DNA from: Tildeniella nuda ZEHNDER 1965/U140
Lineage (GTDB): Bacteria > Cyanobacteriota > Cyanobacteriia > Leptolyngbyales > Leptolyngbyaceae
Direction of reading: 5' to 3'
Assembly (NCBI GenBank): GCA_019358895.1
Contig: JAHHIG010000013.1
Location: 62,001 to 126,000 of the forward strand
Length of the DNA stretch: 64,000 bases
Shown here: piece after piece, positions 45,615-54,389 of the stretch
Numbering within the stretch: the stretch's first letter is position 1
Layout: each line of letters starts with the position of its first letter
Translations under genes and position numbers: made by a program
The notes under the pieces: generated by a model
Told to the model about the DNA's origin: nothing
What the model saw: the letters and a program-made list of their open reading frames with translations, nothing else
Databases searched by the model: none

Positions 45615-46223
45615 ATGTCGCGATATCGAGGTCCACGGCTGCGGATTGTGCGTCGGCTGGGAGATTTGCCTGGGTTGACTCGCAAAGCACCCAGACGTGC
45701 ATACCCACCCGGTCAGCATGGTCAAGACCGCAAAAAACGTTCTGAGTATGCGGTTCGACTGGAAGAAAAGCAAAAGCTCCGCTTCAACTACGGGATCACC
45801 GAACGCCAACTACTGCGCTATGTGCGAAAAGCTCGCCGAGCCGCAGGTTCCACAGGGCAAACCTTACTGCAACTGCTGGAGATGCGCCTGGATAACACCA
45901 TTTTTCGCTTAGGGATGGCTCCGACCATTCCGGGGGCACGTCAACTGGTGAATCATGGTCATGTCACTGTCAACGGACGTGTGGTCGATATTCCAAGTTA
46001 CCAGTGCCGTCCCGGTGAAGTGATTGGCGTGAAGGATCAGGAACGCTCTCGTAAGATTGTTGAAACCAACCTGCAATATCCAGGGTTGGCAAACTTGCCT
46101 AGCCATTTGGAGTTCGATAAGAGCAAACTCGTTGGTAAGGTTAATAGCGTCATCGATCGCGAGTGGGTAGCGCTTCAAATTAACGAGCTGCTGGTGGTTG
46201 AGTACTACTCTCGACAAGCGTAG
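45615..46223 (+). CDS. rpsD: 30S ribosomal protein S4
   Basis: A 202-residue S4 that starts small-subunit assembly on 16S rRNA. It begins [20 protein letters not shown], followed by the [20 protein letters not shown] segment. The S4 RNA-binding motif is complete ([11 protein letters not shown], then [20 protein letters not shown]). It is alone here rather than in a ribosomal operon, as usual in cyanobacteria. GAGGAAG precedes the ATG. Confidence 0.97.
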   Translation: MSRYRGPRLRIVRRLGDLPGLTRKAPRRAYPPGQHGQDRKKRSEYAVRLEEKQKLRFNYGITERQLLRYVRKARRAAGSTGQTLLQLLEMRLDNTIFRLGMAPTIPGARQLVNHGHVTVNGRVVDIPSYQCRPGEVIGVKDQERSRKIVETNLQYPGLANLPSHLEFDKSKLVGKVNSVIDREWVALQINELLVVEYYSRQA

Positions 46224-46265
46224 GGTTCCTCAGCATCTCAGTTTCACGCGGCATGAAATGATTAA

Positions 46266-46303
46266 AACAGCCCCCTGAACCCGTCAGTTAGGAGGCTGTT
46301 TTT
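46266..46303 (+). terminator. Terminator after rpsD
   Basis: AACAGCCCCCTGA (46266-46278) pairs with TTAGGAGGCTGTT (46288-46300) with mismatches in the middle; TTTTT follows. Confidence 0.75.
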
Positions 46304-46411
46304 CTGCGTCTAGCGAGTCTGCTATCAGAAGCGCGACAAAAACGAGGCTAACAGCCTCTTCTTGGATGGTCTCAGTTCCGATCTGCTTAGAACCGTTATT
46401 TTCTCTAAAGG

Positions 46412-46783
46412 TTAACCCCAAGAATCAAGGTCTAAGGCTTGAGAGCCGCCGCGCTCTAGCTGCGCCAGAATCTTGCCTAGTTGCGACCAGATGAGCCAGC
46501 CGATCAGCACGGTAAGTGGTAGAGCGATCGCATACGACAGTTGAGTTGTAAAGCCAAACACTTCCATCCCAGACGAGAGAAAAAGGCATATACCCAACGC
46601 AATACCCAGGAAGGGAAGAAAAAGCTGGATGCCTTGCAAATTTGCCAGGGTGCGTGTCGAACGGTTTTTTGACCAATCCTGAACCGCTTTCTTCAAAACG
46701 GATTCAAAGGCAACGCCCGAAGCGAGGCTAAAAAACAGACCACCAATTAGCAGTACGTATGGCGGTTCGGGAATGGAATACAT
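46412..46783 (-). CDS. Conserved membrane protein
   Basis: A 123-residue protein with three hydrophobic segments: YVLLIGGLFFSLASGVAF, LFLPFLGIALGICLFLSS and YAIALPLTVLIGWLIWSQLG. It ends in a cytoplasmic Leu/Gln/Arg tail. I do not recognise a named family; the layout is that of small cyanobacterial inner-membrane proteins. It lies about 150 bases upstream of rpsD's terminator on the other strand and downstream of the AarF-like gene. Confidence 0.7.
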   Translation of the reverse strand: MYSIPEPPYVLLIGGLFFSLASGVAFESVLKKAVQDWSKNRSTRTLANLQGIQLFLPFLGIALGICLFLSSGMEVFGFTTQLSYAIALPLTVLIGWLIWSQLGKILAQLERGGSQALDLDSWG

Positions 46784-46933
46784 AGTTGATAGAGATGAAG
46801 TTCTAAGTTTTGGTGCCGGGATTTAAGTTGCAACAGTGAACTTAAGATGTTGTGGTCTTAAGATTTTGTAGTGCAACAGCGCAACGCGCTACTAATCATT
46901 CTGGCTCCTTTAACCCTACACCGTTTCGGCGCT

Positions 46934-48679
46934 CTAGACCTTGCGAATAGCGGTCAATGCAGAGGGTATCAGTGCGGCTGTTCCAGCAGTAGAAAATTCT
47001 GCCAAAGCCCCAATCGCCGCGCTAAATAAGCGACCGGGTTGAAGATCGCCCTTAATTAGATTCCAGAGACGCTGCACTTCTTCAGTGTGTAAGCGATCGT
47101 CCTGTGTCAGGGCAATAATCAACTGTCGTCGAAGAAATTTGCCTTCGTCAGACAGTAAGTATTGCAGTCCTAACTGAGCGGTAGGCAAAAGGTCAAATGA
47201 CTGATCGCTGCGGGCGATCGCAATCAGGTTTTCCAATCGCTCCCATTGGAACTTATCGTCTTTAAAGAGTACTTCCAGCAACCTGCGCCGCAAAGCGGGG
47301 GACTCTCCGGTCAAAAGTCGTTGCGCGATGTAAGGGTACGCAACATCCACAATCTTAAAATTGGGGTTGAGGGTCAAGGCAAGACCTTCTTGAGTGACCA
47401 ACGAGCGAATGATCAGCGCAAACTTGGCTGGCAGTCTGAAGGGGTACTCGTACATCAATTCCGAAAAGCGATCGGTGATCGTTTTGAAGTTAAAGTCCTT
47501 GACGCTTTCGCCCAAGACATCGCCCAGCACCGCTTCTAAAGCAGGGACGATCGGCTGAATATCGGTATCGGGTGTCAGAAAGCCAAGCTTGACGAAATCT
47601 TTTGCCAAATCAACATAGTCTTTGTTGATCAGATGCACCACGGCATCGACGATCGTTTCCTTCGCAGCCTCTTCAAGCTGATCCATCATGCCAAAGTCAA
47701 TGTATGCCATCTGAGCGATCGGCTGCTCAGCACTACTACTGCCGCCCTGAAGGTCACAATGCGGTGCCATTGCGAAAAGATTGCCAGGATGAGGGTCGGC
47801 GTGGAAAAAACCATACTCCAGCAACTGACGCAGACCCGATGTGACTCCAATTTCAATCAGCGCATCCGTTCCTAGTCCAACGTCTCGAATGCGTTCTGTG
47901 TCGGTCAGCTTAACGCCATGAATCCACTCTAGAACCAGTACATGCTGGCTGCTGTAGCGCCAGTAGATCGCGGGCACCTTAACCGTTGCGTCATTACGGA
48001 AATTAGTTGCAAACTTCTCAGCGTTGCGCCCTTCGTTAAGGTAATCGATTTCTTCAAACAGTTTGACACCAAACTCGTCAACCACCAGCGTCAGGTCGTG
48101 CCCCAGATTGAGCGGGAGCCAAGGAGCCAGCCAACTAGCTGCCCACCGCATCAGATAGAGGTCTAATGTCAGCACAGGTAAGAGATTAGGGCGCTGCACT
48201 TTCACAGCAACCTCTTCGCCACTGTAAAGACGGGCGTAGTAGACCTGTCCCAGACTGGCGGCGGCTACAGGAAGTGGCGAAATCTGACTGAACATCTCGT
48301 CAACCGAGCGATCGAGTTCTGCTTCAATCAGAGCAAAGGCAATGGGGGTCGGAAACGGAGGTAGCTGGTCTTGCAGCTTGATCAGCTCATCAAGAAAATC
48401 TTTACGAATTAAATCCGGTCGCGTCGATAGGGCTTGCCCAACTTTGATAAACGTAGGACCCAGCTTAATCAACGTTCTGCGCAGTTGATCCGCCCGCTTG
48501 GGCTGAGCGCTGATCTGATTGCCTCGCCACTCATCCCATTTCAGACCCCAAAGAAAAGCCAGGAATGATACTACGACTTGTAAAGAACGTCCAACTGTTT
48601 TCCAGGGACGATAGCGATAGTGTTGAGCGATCGCGCCCGCATCATAGCGTCTCAACCGACTAAGGGGATGCTGACCCAC
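46934..48679 (-). CDS. AarF/UbiB (ABC1) family kinase-like protein
   Basis: A 581-residue atypical kinase. Family marks: the KxGQ motif in FIKVGQALSTRPDLI, the Ala-rich loop AAASLGQVYYARLYSGE, VAVKVQRPNL with the catalytic Lys, HADPHPGNLF, and YIDFGMMDQL. In cyanobacteria and plastids such proteins support prenylquinone metabolism or thylakoid lipids; which of several paralogues this is remains open. Translation appears to start at GTG. A C-terminal helical region (about 440-560) lacks a clear membrane helix. Confidence 0.92.
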   Translation of the reverse strand: MGQHPLSRLRRYDAGAIAQHYRYRPWKTVGRSLQVVVSFLAFLWGLKWDEWRGNQISAQPKRADQLRRTLIKLGPTFIKVGQALSTRPDLIRKDFLDELIKLQDQLPPFPTPIAFALIEAELDRSVDEMFSQISPLPVAAASLGQVYYARLYSGEEVAVKVQRPNLLPVLTLDLYLMRWAASWLAPWLPLNLGHDLTLVVDEFGVKLFEEIDYLNEGRNAEKFATNFRNDATVKVPAIYWRYSSQHVLVLEWIHGVKLTDTERIRDVGLGTDALIEIGVTSGLRQLLEYGFFHADPHPGNLFAMAPHCDLQGGSSSAEQPIAQMAYIDFGMMDQLEEAAKETIVDAVVHLINKDYVDLAKDFVKLGFLTPDTDIQPIVPALEAVLGDVLGESVKDFNFKTITDRFSELMYEYPFRLPAKFALIIRSLVTQEGLALTLNPNFKIVDVAYPYIAQRLLTGESPALRRRLLEVLFKDDKFQWERLENLIAIARSDQSFDLLPTAQLGLQYLLSDEGKFLRRQLIIALTQDDRLHTEEVQRLWNLIKGDLQPGRLFSAAIGALAEFSTAGTAALIPSALTAIRKV

Positions 48680-49132
48680 GCTTGTCTTTACCTCTCTAAC
48701 GTGCTCTCAAGTGTATAGGGCAGCACCGCAACTCGCCAGCATCGCCCCCGGTGGAACCAATTAAATGCAAGAACTTTCCTGGTCTATTTAAGGACTCAGT
48801 GTCGATCTCGTTATAACTTAATCATAGTATACGAAACTACAAATACCTAGCGTTTTAATTAACCTAACGTTAACTCTTGACCCAGCAATGCATTTAATAC
48901 CACTTCTATAAAATCGCCCTACAGATTCGTTTTTGCTGCTGATCGCTGACCGCCAGCCGAAGCTTGCCTGTGTAGCCACAGTTTAGTGGAAGTTCAACCG
49001 ACTCTGAGAAAGAAGCAAGGGGCGGCAAGGAGTATCACAGCGACACTCGTTGTCGATCGCCGCAAGCTTGCTCTCTCATGGCTAAGCATACCCAAGGTGT
49101 TGAGATTTTCGCCTGCTCGACCGGACGAGCGC
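48680..49132. other. Spacer with MITE-like element
   Basis: Contains the element at 48895-48994 and an AT-rich stretch (about 48790-48890) that could hold the AarF promoter. No gene. Confidence 0.5.
48895..48994. mobile_element. MITE-like element with GACCGCT heptamers, copy 2
   Basis: Begins TAATACCACTTCTATAAA and ends in TTTAGTGGAAGTTC. The interior ACAGATTCGTTTTTGCTGCT plus CGCTGACCGCCAGCCGAAGC matches copy 1 at 697-805. It has fewer heptamers than copy 1, so the copies differ by repeat number. Confidence 0.6.
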
Positions 49133-50278
49133 TCAAACAAGGCAATCCTTTAAGCTATACACGACTCGATCTTGTTCTTCAGGGGAGAGTTCAGGAAACA
49201 TAGGTAACGAAAGCACTTCACCAGCAGCCCGTTCCGCGATTGGGTGAAGCTTGGGCGGTTGCGCTTGATCTGTGTAGATTGGCTGTAGATGCAGTGGTAG
49301 AGGGTAATAAACCATTGAACTGACCCCATCCGCCTGCAACTGTTGACGCACCGCATCTCTGTAAGAGCTTTTAGTTTGTTCAGCGCTGTGCGTATGACCG
49401 AGAACGCGAAGCGTGTACTGGTTCCAAACGCCCTTTCCACCTACTGGCTCTTGCGGTGGCGCGATGTTTGGAACATGCTGCAACAGATGCTGATAGCGAT
49501 CGGCAATAGCCCGACGCTGTTGATTCCAGGTGTCCAGATAGCGCAACTTGACTTGCAAGATGGCAGCCTGCAACGCATCCAAGCGAGAGTTAACACCGAT
49601 CGCTTCATGGTAGTAGCCACCTGCACGTCTACCGTGATCGCGGAGCATTCTCATCCTAGCGGCGATCGCGGGATCATTCGTCGTCACTGCCCCGCCGTCG
49701 CCACAAGCACCCAGATTTTTGGTGGGATAAAAGCTGAAGCAGCCAATGTGTCCGATGCTGCCGACTTTTTGCGCTGCCCATTCTGCACCGACAGCCTGAG
49801 CGCAATCTTCGATGATAGCCAGATTGTGACGTTGAGCGATCGCCATCAGTCGCGTCATGTCAACGGGTTGCCCAAACAGATGTACGGGTAGAATTGCCCG
49901 TGTCCGTTCCGTCATCGCAGCTTCCACCAGATCCAGATCCAGATTAAAGGTCTGCGCTTCAATATCCACAAAAACAGGCGTAGCACCAACCGCGCTGATC
50001 ATCTCTGCTGTAGCAATGAAGGTAAACGGCGTTGTAATGACCTCATCGCCTGCGCCAATGTTGAGCGATCGCAATGCCAGGTACAGCGCATCCGTGCCAG
50101 AGTTACAAGCAATGCATTCTGAGGTGCTGATATAGTCAGCGAACTGTTGTTCAAAGCCTTCAACCGCTGCACCGCCAATGTAGCGACCGGAGGAAAGCAC
50201 GGCTAAAACTGCCGCATTCACCTCATCGCCAATGATTTTATACTGCTCGGATAAATCAAACGGGGGAATTTTACTCAC
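49133..50278 (-). CDS. DegT/DnrJ/EryC1-family aminotransferase
   Basis: A 381-residue PLP-dependent sugar aminotransferase. The PLP Lys is in CFSFYPTKNLGACGDGG. Other landmarks are ACNSGTDALYLALRSLNIG, EVITTPFTFIATAEMISAVG and RLDALQAAILQVKLRYLD. It transfers an amino group to a nucleotide-linked keto-sugar, usually for surface polysaccharide or lipopolysaccharide. No other sugar-nucleotide genes are adjacent, so the exact sugar is unknown. Translation probably starts at GTG. Confidence 0.93.
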   Translation of the reverse strand: MSKIPPFDLSEQYKIIGDEVNAAVLAVLSSGRYIGGAAVEGFEQQFADYISTSECIACNSGTDALYLALRSLNIGAGDEVITTPFTFIATAEMISAVGATPVFVDIEAQTFNLDLDLVEAAMTERTRAILPVHLFGQPVDMTRLMAIAQRHNLAIIEDCAQAVGAEWAAQKVGSIGHIGCFSFYPTKNLGACGDGGAVTTNDPAIAARMRMLRDHGRRAGGYYHEAIGVNSRLDALQAAILQVKLRYLDTWNQQRRAIADRYQHLLQHVPNIAPPQEPVGGKGVWNQYTLRVLGHTHSAEQTKSSYRDAVRQQLQADGVSSMVYYPLPLHLQPIYTDQAQPPKLHPIAERAAGEVLSLPMFPELSPEEQDRVVYSLKDCLV

Positions 50279-50553
50279 TCACTTACACCACACATCACAC
50301 TCTGTCTATAGAATCAAACTTTGCCTTTAAATGGAATCAAATTGTGTCATTTAGATGATTGGACTGGCTTAAAGGGATGATTGTTGCAGCCATGTTGGCT
50401 GAGATGAGGAGTAAGGGATAAGGAATGAAGAGAAAGAGTTTGGTTTAGCGCCGCACCCTAAAGAGCTTTGAGCTGTGCATGAACTCTGTGCCTCTTTCCT
50501 CTCCTACTTCTCCTTCCCATTCTCTAACAACTAACAACCAACAACTACTCTAT

Positions 50554-51318
50554 ATGGATTCACCGCTACAAATCGTCTGGGCGCTAGGCATGATGGCGAT
50601 CGCCATTGCGCTCTCGGCATGGCAGCGCTTAGGGCTGGAGTGGCATTTAGCAGTGGCAACCGGGCGCACGATCATGCAATTGCTGGTCGTAGGCTACGTG
50701 CTGGCGGCGGTTTTTGCGATTCGGAATCCCTGGGTAGTGCTGGGGGTGCTAGGGGTGATGCTGACGATCGCCACGATCGTGGCTCGCAACCGCATTAGCA
50801 AAAAAGTGCCGCATCTCTTGCCCCTAGTGGGAGGCTCCATGCTGATCAGCACTGCTTTGACCTTAGCGTATACGGGTTTGCTAGTCATTCAGCCGCAGGT
50901 TTGGTACGAGCCGCAGTACCTGATTCCGTTAGCAGGCATTGTGCTGGGGAATGCGATGAATGGAGCGGCGATCGCGGGCGAACGCTTAGTCAGCACCCTG
51001 AACAATAGCCAGCTAGAGATTGAAACGCACTTGAGTTTAGGCGCTACGCCACAGCAGGCGATCGCTCAATACCGCAAAGATGCCATTAAAGCGGGACTCA
51101 TTCCCACAATTAACACCATGATGGTGGTAGGGATCGTCACCTTACCGGGCATCATGACCGGACAGATCCTGGCTGGGGCTGACCCTTTATTGGCAGCCGC
51201 TTACCAGATGCTAGTCATGTTCATGCTAGCGTTTGCCACACTCATCACAACACTGCTCGTGAGCTGGGGCATCTGCCGCCAATTTTTCAACAAAGCATCG
51301 CAACTCATTCTATGGTGA
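50554..51318 (+). CDS. FetB-like ABC transporter permease (UPF0014)
   Basis: A 254-residue membrane protein with about seven helices. Family motifs are LAVATGRTIMQLLVVGYVL near the start and GNAMNGAAIAGERL in the middle, followed by the EAA-like loop LSLGATPQQAIAQYRKDAIK. With an ATP-binding partner (FetA type) it would export iron or act in metal resistance, but no ATPase gene is adjacent. The frame opens at 50479; the first 25 residues are Ser/Thr-rich and non-family, so the ATG at 50554 is chosen. Its end overlaps the next, convergent gene by 9 bases. Confidence 0.85.
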   Translation: MDSPLQIVWALGMMAIAIALSAWQRLGLEWHLAVATGRTIMQLLVVGYVLAAVFAIRNPWVVLGVLGVMLTIATIVARNRISKKVPHLLPLVGGSMLISTALTLAYTGLLVIQPQVWYEPQYLIPLAGIVLGNAMNGAAIAGERLVSTLNNSQLEIETHLSLGATPQQAIAQYRKDAIKAGLIPTINTMMVVGIVTLPGIMTGQILAGADPLLAAAYQMLVMFMLAFATLITTLLVSWGICRQFFNKASQLILW

Positions 51319-51957
51319 TTGGGTTTGCAGACATTCTTGCACCCACGATCGGAAGGCTTTGACCACACCTCTTTCGCCCAGATGAGTGCTTTGGCTGAGA
51401 AACCTGGGAATTTCCGTCAAGGGTAAATTGGCAAAGGTCGGGCTATGGTCAAGCTGCACGTATCTTCCCTGGCGTAGCTGCTTGATCGTCAGTTCGCCTC
51501 TGGCATAGCGCCAAAACTCTGGCACTCCTAATGCCAAATAGATTGGCTCTTTGTTCAAAGAGGAACTGCTAAAGTCTACTTCGAGCATCAAGTCTGGCGG
51601 CGGATCTCGCATCAAATCGATGTGTTCCAGGTGCCGAATGAACGGTTCGGTCTGGATGTAGAAGCCAGAATCTGGCTCAATACCACGCTCTAAATCGTTG
51701 CGCTTGCAAGTCAACGATCCGGCGCTACGAATGGGAAGGTCAAGATCATCACAAAGCGTCTCAACAAAACGTTCAATCAGTCGTTTGACGTGTTCATGCG
51801 GCATGAAAGGCGACATGATTTCTAAAACCCCTCGATCGTAAGCAAGTCGCGCTGCCCGATTCTCGCCCAACTCATTCAGCAAATACTCAAAGCATTGCCA
51901 GCTAATGTTCTGAAGAATAACGCGCTGTTCTCCTAGTACAGGTGGTGTGACAACCAT
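51310..51957 (-). CDS. Uma2-family (DUF820) putative endonuclease
   Basis: A 215-residue Uma2 protein. It contains LEIMSPFMPHEHVKRLIERF, GIEPDSGFYIQTEPFIRHL and PDLMLEVDFSSSSLNKEPIY, with the acidic E-x-D pair of the nuclease-like fold, and then LALGVPEFWRYARGELTIK. It is a different subgroup from the copy at 44488-45195, with little similarity beyond the fold. No antitoxin or partner gene is visible. It overlaps the convergent FetB-like gene by 9 bases. Confidence 0.87.
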   Translation of the reverse strand: MVVTPPVLGEQRVILQNISWQCFEYLLNELGENRAARLAYDRGVLEIMSPFMPHEHVKRLIERFVETLCDDLDLPIRSAGSLTCKRNDLERGIEPDSGFYIQTEPFIRHLEHIDLMRDPPPDLMLEVDFSSSSLNKEPIYLALGVPEFWRYARGELTIKQLRQGRYVQLDHSPTFANLPLTEIPRFLSQSTHLGERGVVKAFRSWVQECLQTQSP

Positions 51958-51990
51958 GACTTGCTCCTGGCGCTATATTGTTCATTCTAA

Positions 51991-52021
51991 TGGGGAGTGG
52001 GGAGTGGGGAGTAGGGAGTAG
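51991..52021. repeat. GGGGAGT heptamer array
   Basis: Four GGGGAGT or TAGGGAGT units between the Uma2 gene and the kinase gene. Confidence 0.8.
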
Positions 52022-52023
52022 GG

Positions 52024-54048
52024 CTATGAGTAGCGATCGCTCCCCTCCTTAAGTTGCCAAACGCGAATGGTACGATCGCTGCTACCGCTAATAAGGGTTT
52101 TACCATCGGCACTGAGAGCGATCGCGTTAATCGAATCGCTGTGTCCGCTCAGGACGATCGCAGGCGATTGGCGATCGGTTAAAGCCCACAGTTTCAATGT
52201 GCCGTCCCAACTGGCGCTGATGAGCGTCAAGCCGTCTGGGGTGAATTTGAGCGCGCTCACCGTCCAGGAGTGTCCTGGGAAGGTGTGGAGCAAGCGTCCA
52301 GTTTGGGTACTCCAAAGTTTGATGGTGCGATCGTCCCCGCCCGTTGCCAGTATCTGGCTGTCCAGGCTGAAGGCGACTGCTTGCACTGTGCCAATGTGAT
52401 CGCTGAAGGTGTAGCGCATCTGAATACTGAGATTCGCTTCGGTTGTCCACAAGCAGGCGGTGTGATCGGCGCTGGCGCTGGCAAGAAACCGTCCATCGGG
52501 GCTAAACGCGATCGCTGTGACGTTAAGTCGATGTGCTTTCAGCGTGCAAAGTTCTTCTCGTGTCTGAAGATTCCAAAGCTTGATGGTTTTATCGCGGCTG
52601 GCGCTGGCAAGCATTCGTCCATTGGGGGTAAATGCGATCGCGGTAACTGCGTGCGTATGATGTCCTAAGGTTGTGCTGCGACCCGCAATATCCAGCTGCC
52701 ATTTTCGCGTTAGCACGACGCTGCGATCTTGTCCTCCAGAGACGACTGTTTCACCATCCGGGCTAAAGGCGATCGCACGAACCGCCAGCACATGATCAAG
52801 CACAGCCGTCATTACACTGCCCGTTTGTAGATCCCAGAAGCGGATCGTTTTGTCTTCGCTACTGCTGGCAAGAATAGGGCGATTGGGGTTAAGGGCGACT
52901 GCATTAACGCTGGCAGTGTGCCCAGTGAGAGTATGAACGCACTGCCAGGGGATAAATGGTGGGGAGTAGGGAGTCGGGAGTGGGGAGTAGGGAACAGAAA
53001 GAGATGAAAAGGTTGTTAGCTTTCGGTTGTTAGTTGTTGGTAATAAAGCATCTCCCGCTTCTCCCCTTGCTCCCTCTGCTCCCTCTGCTGACTCCCCAAT
53101 CGCCCTCATCACTTCATCTGCTGATTGAAACCGTTTGATCAAGGCATTTTGCAGGAGCCGATCGAGGATTGCTGCAAGGCGATCGCTCACTGGAGCCGTC
53201 ACATACTGCCGCCAAACCCAAGCATCGTTGACCGAATCAAACAGATCAAAGGGCGATAGATTTGTTAGCAGGTGAAGACAGGTCACACCCAAGCTGTAGA
53301 GGTCGCTGGCAAAAACAGCTTTGCCACGCGCCTGCTCTGGTGCAACGTACTCAGCGCTACCGATACTGGTGCCCATTTTGAGGTGATCGCTCGGCTGCAC
53401 CAATTTTGCTGCGCCAAAATCCACTAAAACGAGACGAGAAAAGGTGCCGTCCCGTCGCCAGATCAGGTTGGCAGGTTTGATGTCGCGGTGAATGATTTGG
53501 CGATCGTGGATAAACTTCAGCACCGGGAGTATCGCCGTCAGCAAGTGCCAAATTGCGGCTTCGGTGAACGCTTCCTGTTCTGCTAATGTCTGCTCTAAAT
53601 TCTGACCATCAATAAACTCTTGCACCAGGTAAAACTGTTGCCTATCCTCAAACGCATCCAACAGCGTTGGAATTTGGGGATGTTCGCCCAGTTCTTTGAG
53701 CCGCTGTGCCTCTTGGCGAAAAAGGGCGATCGCGGCTTCCGGTTCCGTGAAGGCAGGTTGCTGTGGGAAAAACTGTTTGATGACACAAAGAGCAGCATCG
53801 GAAGCAAACAGTTCGTTTGTTCTCTGATCCTCAGCTTCTAGTTCTATCCCTTCTGCCTTCTGCCTTCTGCCTTCTGCCTGCTCCCGCTCATCGATCGCTA
53901 AAACCGTCCGCCCAAAACCACCCTGCCCAATCAGCGCTATCGCACGGTAACGGTTGTGCAACTGCAAGCGAAAACCGCAGGCTTGACAGCATTCGGCACT
54001 GTCAAGGTTCTGCGGTGAGGTGCAAATTAAATTCAAGCAATAGCTCAT
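52024..54048 (-). CDS. Serine/threonine protein kinase with seven WD40 repeats
   Basis: A 674-residue protein. It opens MSYCLNLICTSPQNLDSAEC, a Cys4 zinc-ribbon typical of cyanobacterial kinases. The kinase domain has GQGGFGRTVLAIDE (Gly loop), Lys in CVIKQFFP, IIHRDIKPANLIW and LVDFGAAKLV. A low-complexity linker (about 330-375) leads to seven WD40 repeats forming one propeller (for example GHTASVNAVALNPNRPILAS and IRFWDL). Two inserts come from the heptamer repeats: AEGRRQKAEG between the Gly loop and the catalytic Lys, and SPLPTPYSP in the linker. The frame extends to 54075; the MSYCLN start is preferred. Confidence 0.9.
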   Translation of the reverse strand: MSYCLNLICTSPQNLDSAECCQACGFRLQLHNRYRAIALIGQGGFGRTVLAIDEREQAEGRRQKAEGIELEAEDQRTNELFASDAALCVIKQFFPQQPAFTEPEAAIALFRQEAQRLKELGEHPQIPTLLDAFEDRQQFYLVQEFIDGQNLEQTLAEQEAFTEAAIWHLLTAILPVLKFIHDRQIIHRDIKPANLIWRRDGTFSRLVLVDFGAAKLVQPSDHLKMGTSIGSAEYVAPEQARGKAVFASDLYSLGVTCLHLLTNLSPFDLFDSVNDAWVWRQYVTAPVSDRLAAILDRLLQNALIKRFQSADEVMRAIGESAEGAEGARGEAGDALLPTTNNRKLTTFSSLSVPYSPLPTPYSPPFIPWQCVHTLTGHTASVNAVALNPNRPILASSSEDKTIRFWDLQTGSVMTAVLDHVLAVRAIAFSPDGETVVSGGQDRSVVLTRKWQLDIAGRSTTLGHHTHAVTAIAFTPNGRMLASASRDKTIKLWNLQTREELCTLKAHRLNVTAIAFSPDGRFLASASADHTACLWTTEANLSIQMRYTFSDHIGTVQAVAFSLDSQILATGGDDRTIKLWSTQTGRLLHTFPGHSWTVSALKFTPDGLTLISASWDGTLKLWALTDRQSPAIVLSGHSDSINAIALSADGKTLISGSSDRTIRVWQLKEGSDRYS
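52961..52990. repeat. GGGGAGT-type repeat translated in the kinase linker
   Basis: GGGGAGTAGGGAGTCGGGAG and the next unit encode VPYSPLPTPYSPP between the kinase and WD40 parts on the minus strand. Confidence 0.8.
53847..53882. repeat. TTCTGCC heptamers translated inside the kinase N-lobe
   Basis: Four TTCTGCC units encode AEGRRQKAEG on the minus strand, between the Gly-rich loop and the catalytic Lys of the kinase. Confidence 0.85.
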
Positions 54049-54352
54049 ACAACGAGCGGCAAAGGCATCAGGCATCAGGCTTTCATTCTGACACCTGAAC
54101 TCAAGTTCCTACCGCATCTCTAGGTTTTGCGCTGTTCTTCGGCAATTTTGCGATCGGTCTGCGTTTGCATCAAGGTCTCAGGCGGCTGGATGTCACCAAT
54201 GAAAGCTTTAAATTCGTCGTAGTTGATTTGAGTTTGATGGACAGAATCACTGAGTTGGATGTCGTATGGATACCCAGTAGGACGATCGTGTTACAGAAAA
54301 GTGAGGAGCGAGGAGACATGGAGAGTTTTAAGTTTCGCCTTAGCCACCTCTG

Positions 54353-54384
54353 CCCCTACTCCCTACTCCCCACTCCCTACTCCC
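54353..54384. repeat. GGGGAGT-type array upstream of the kinase
   Basis: CCCTACTCCCTACTCCCCAC and two further units, in inverse orientation to the arrays at 51991 and 52961. Confidence 0.8.
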
Positions 54385-54389
54385 CCAAC

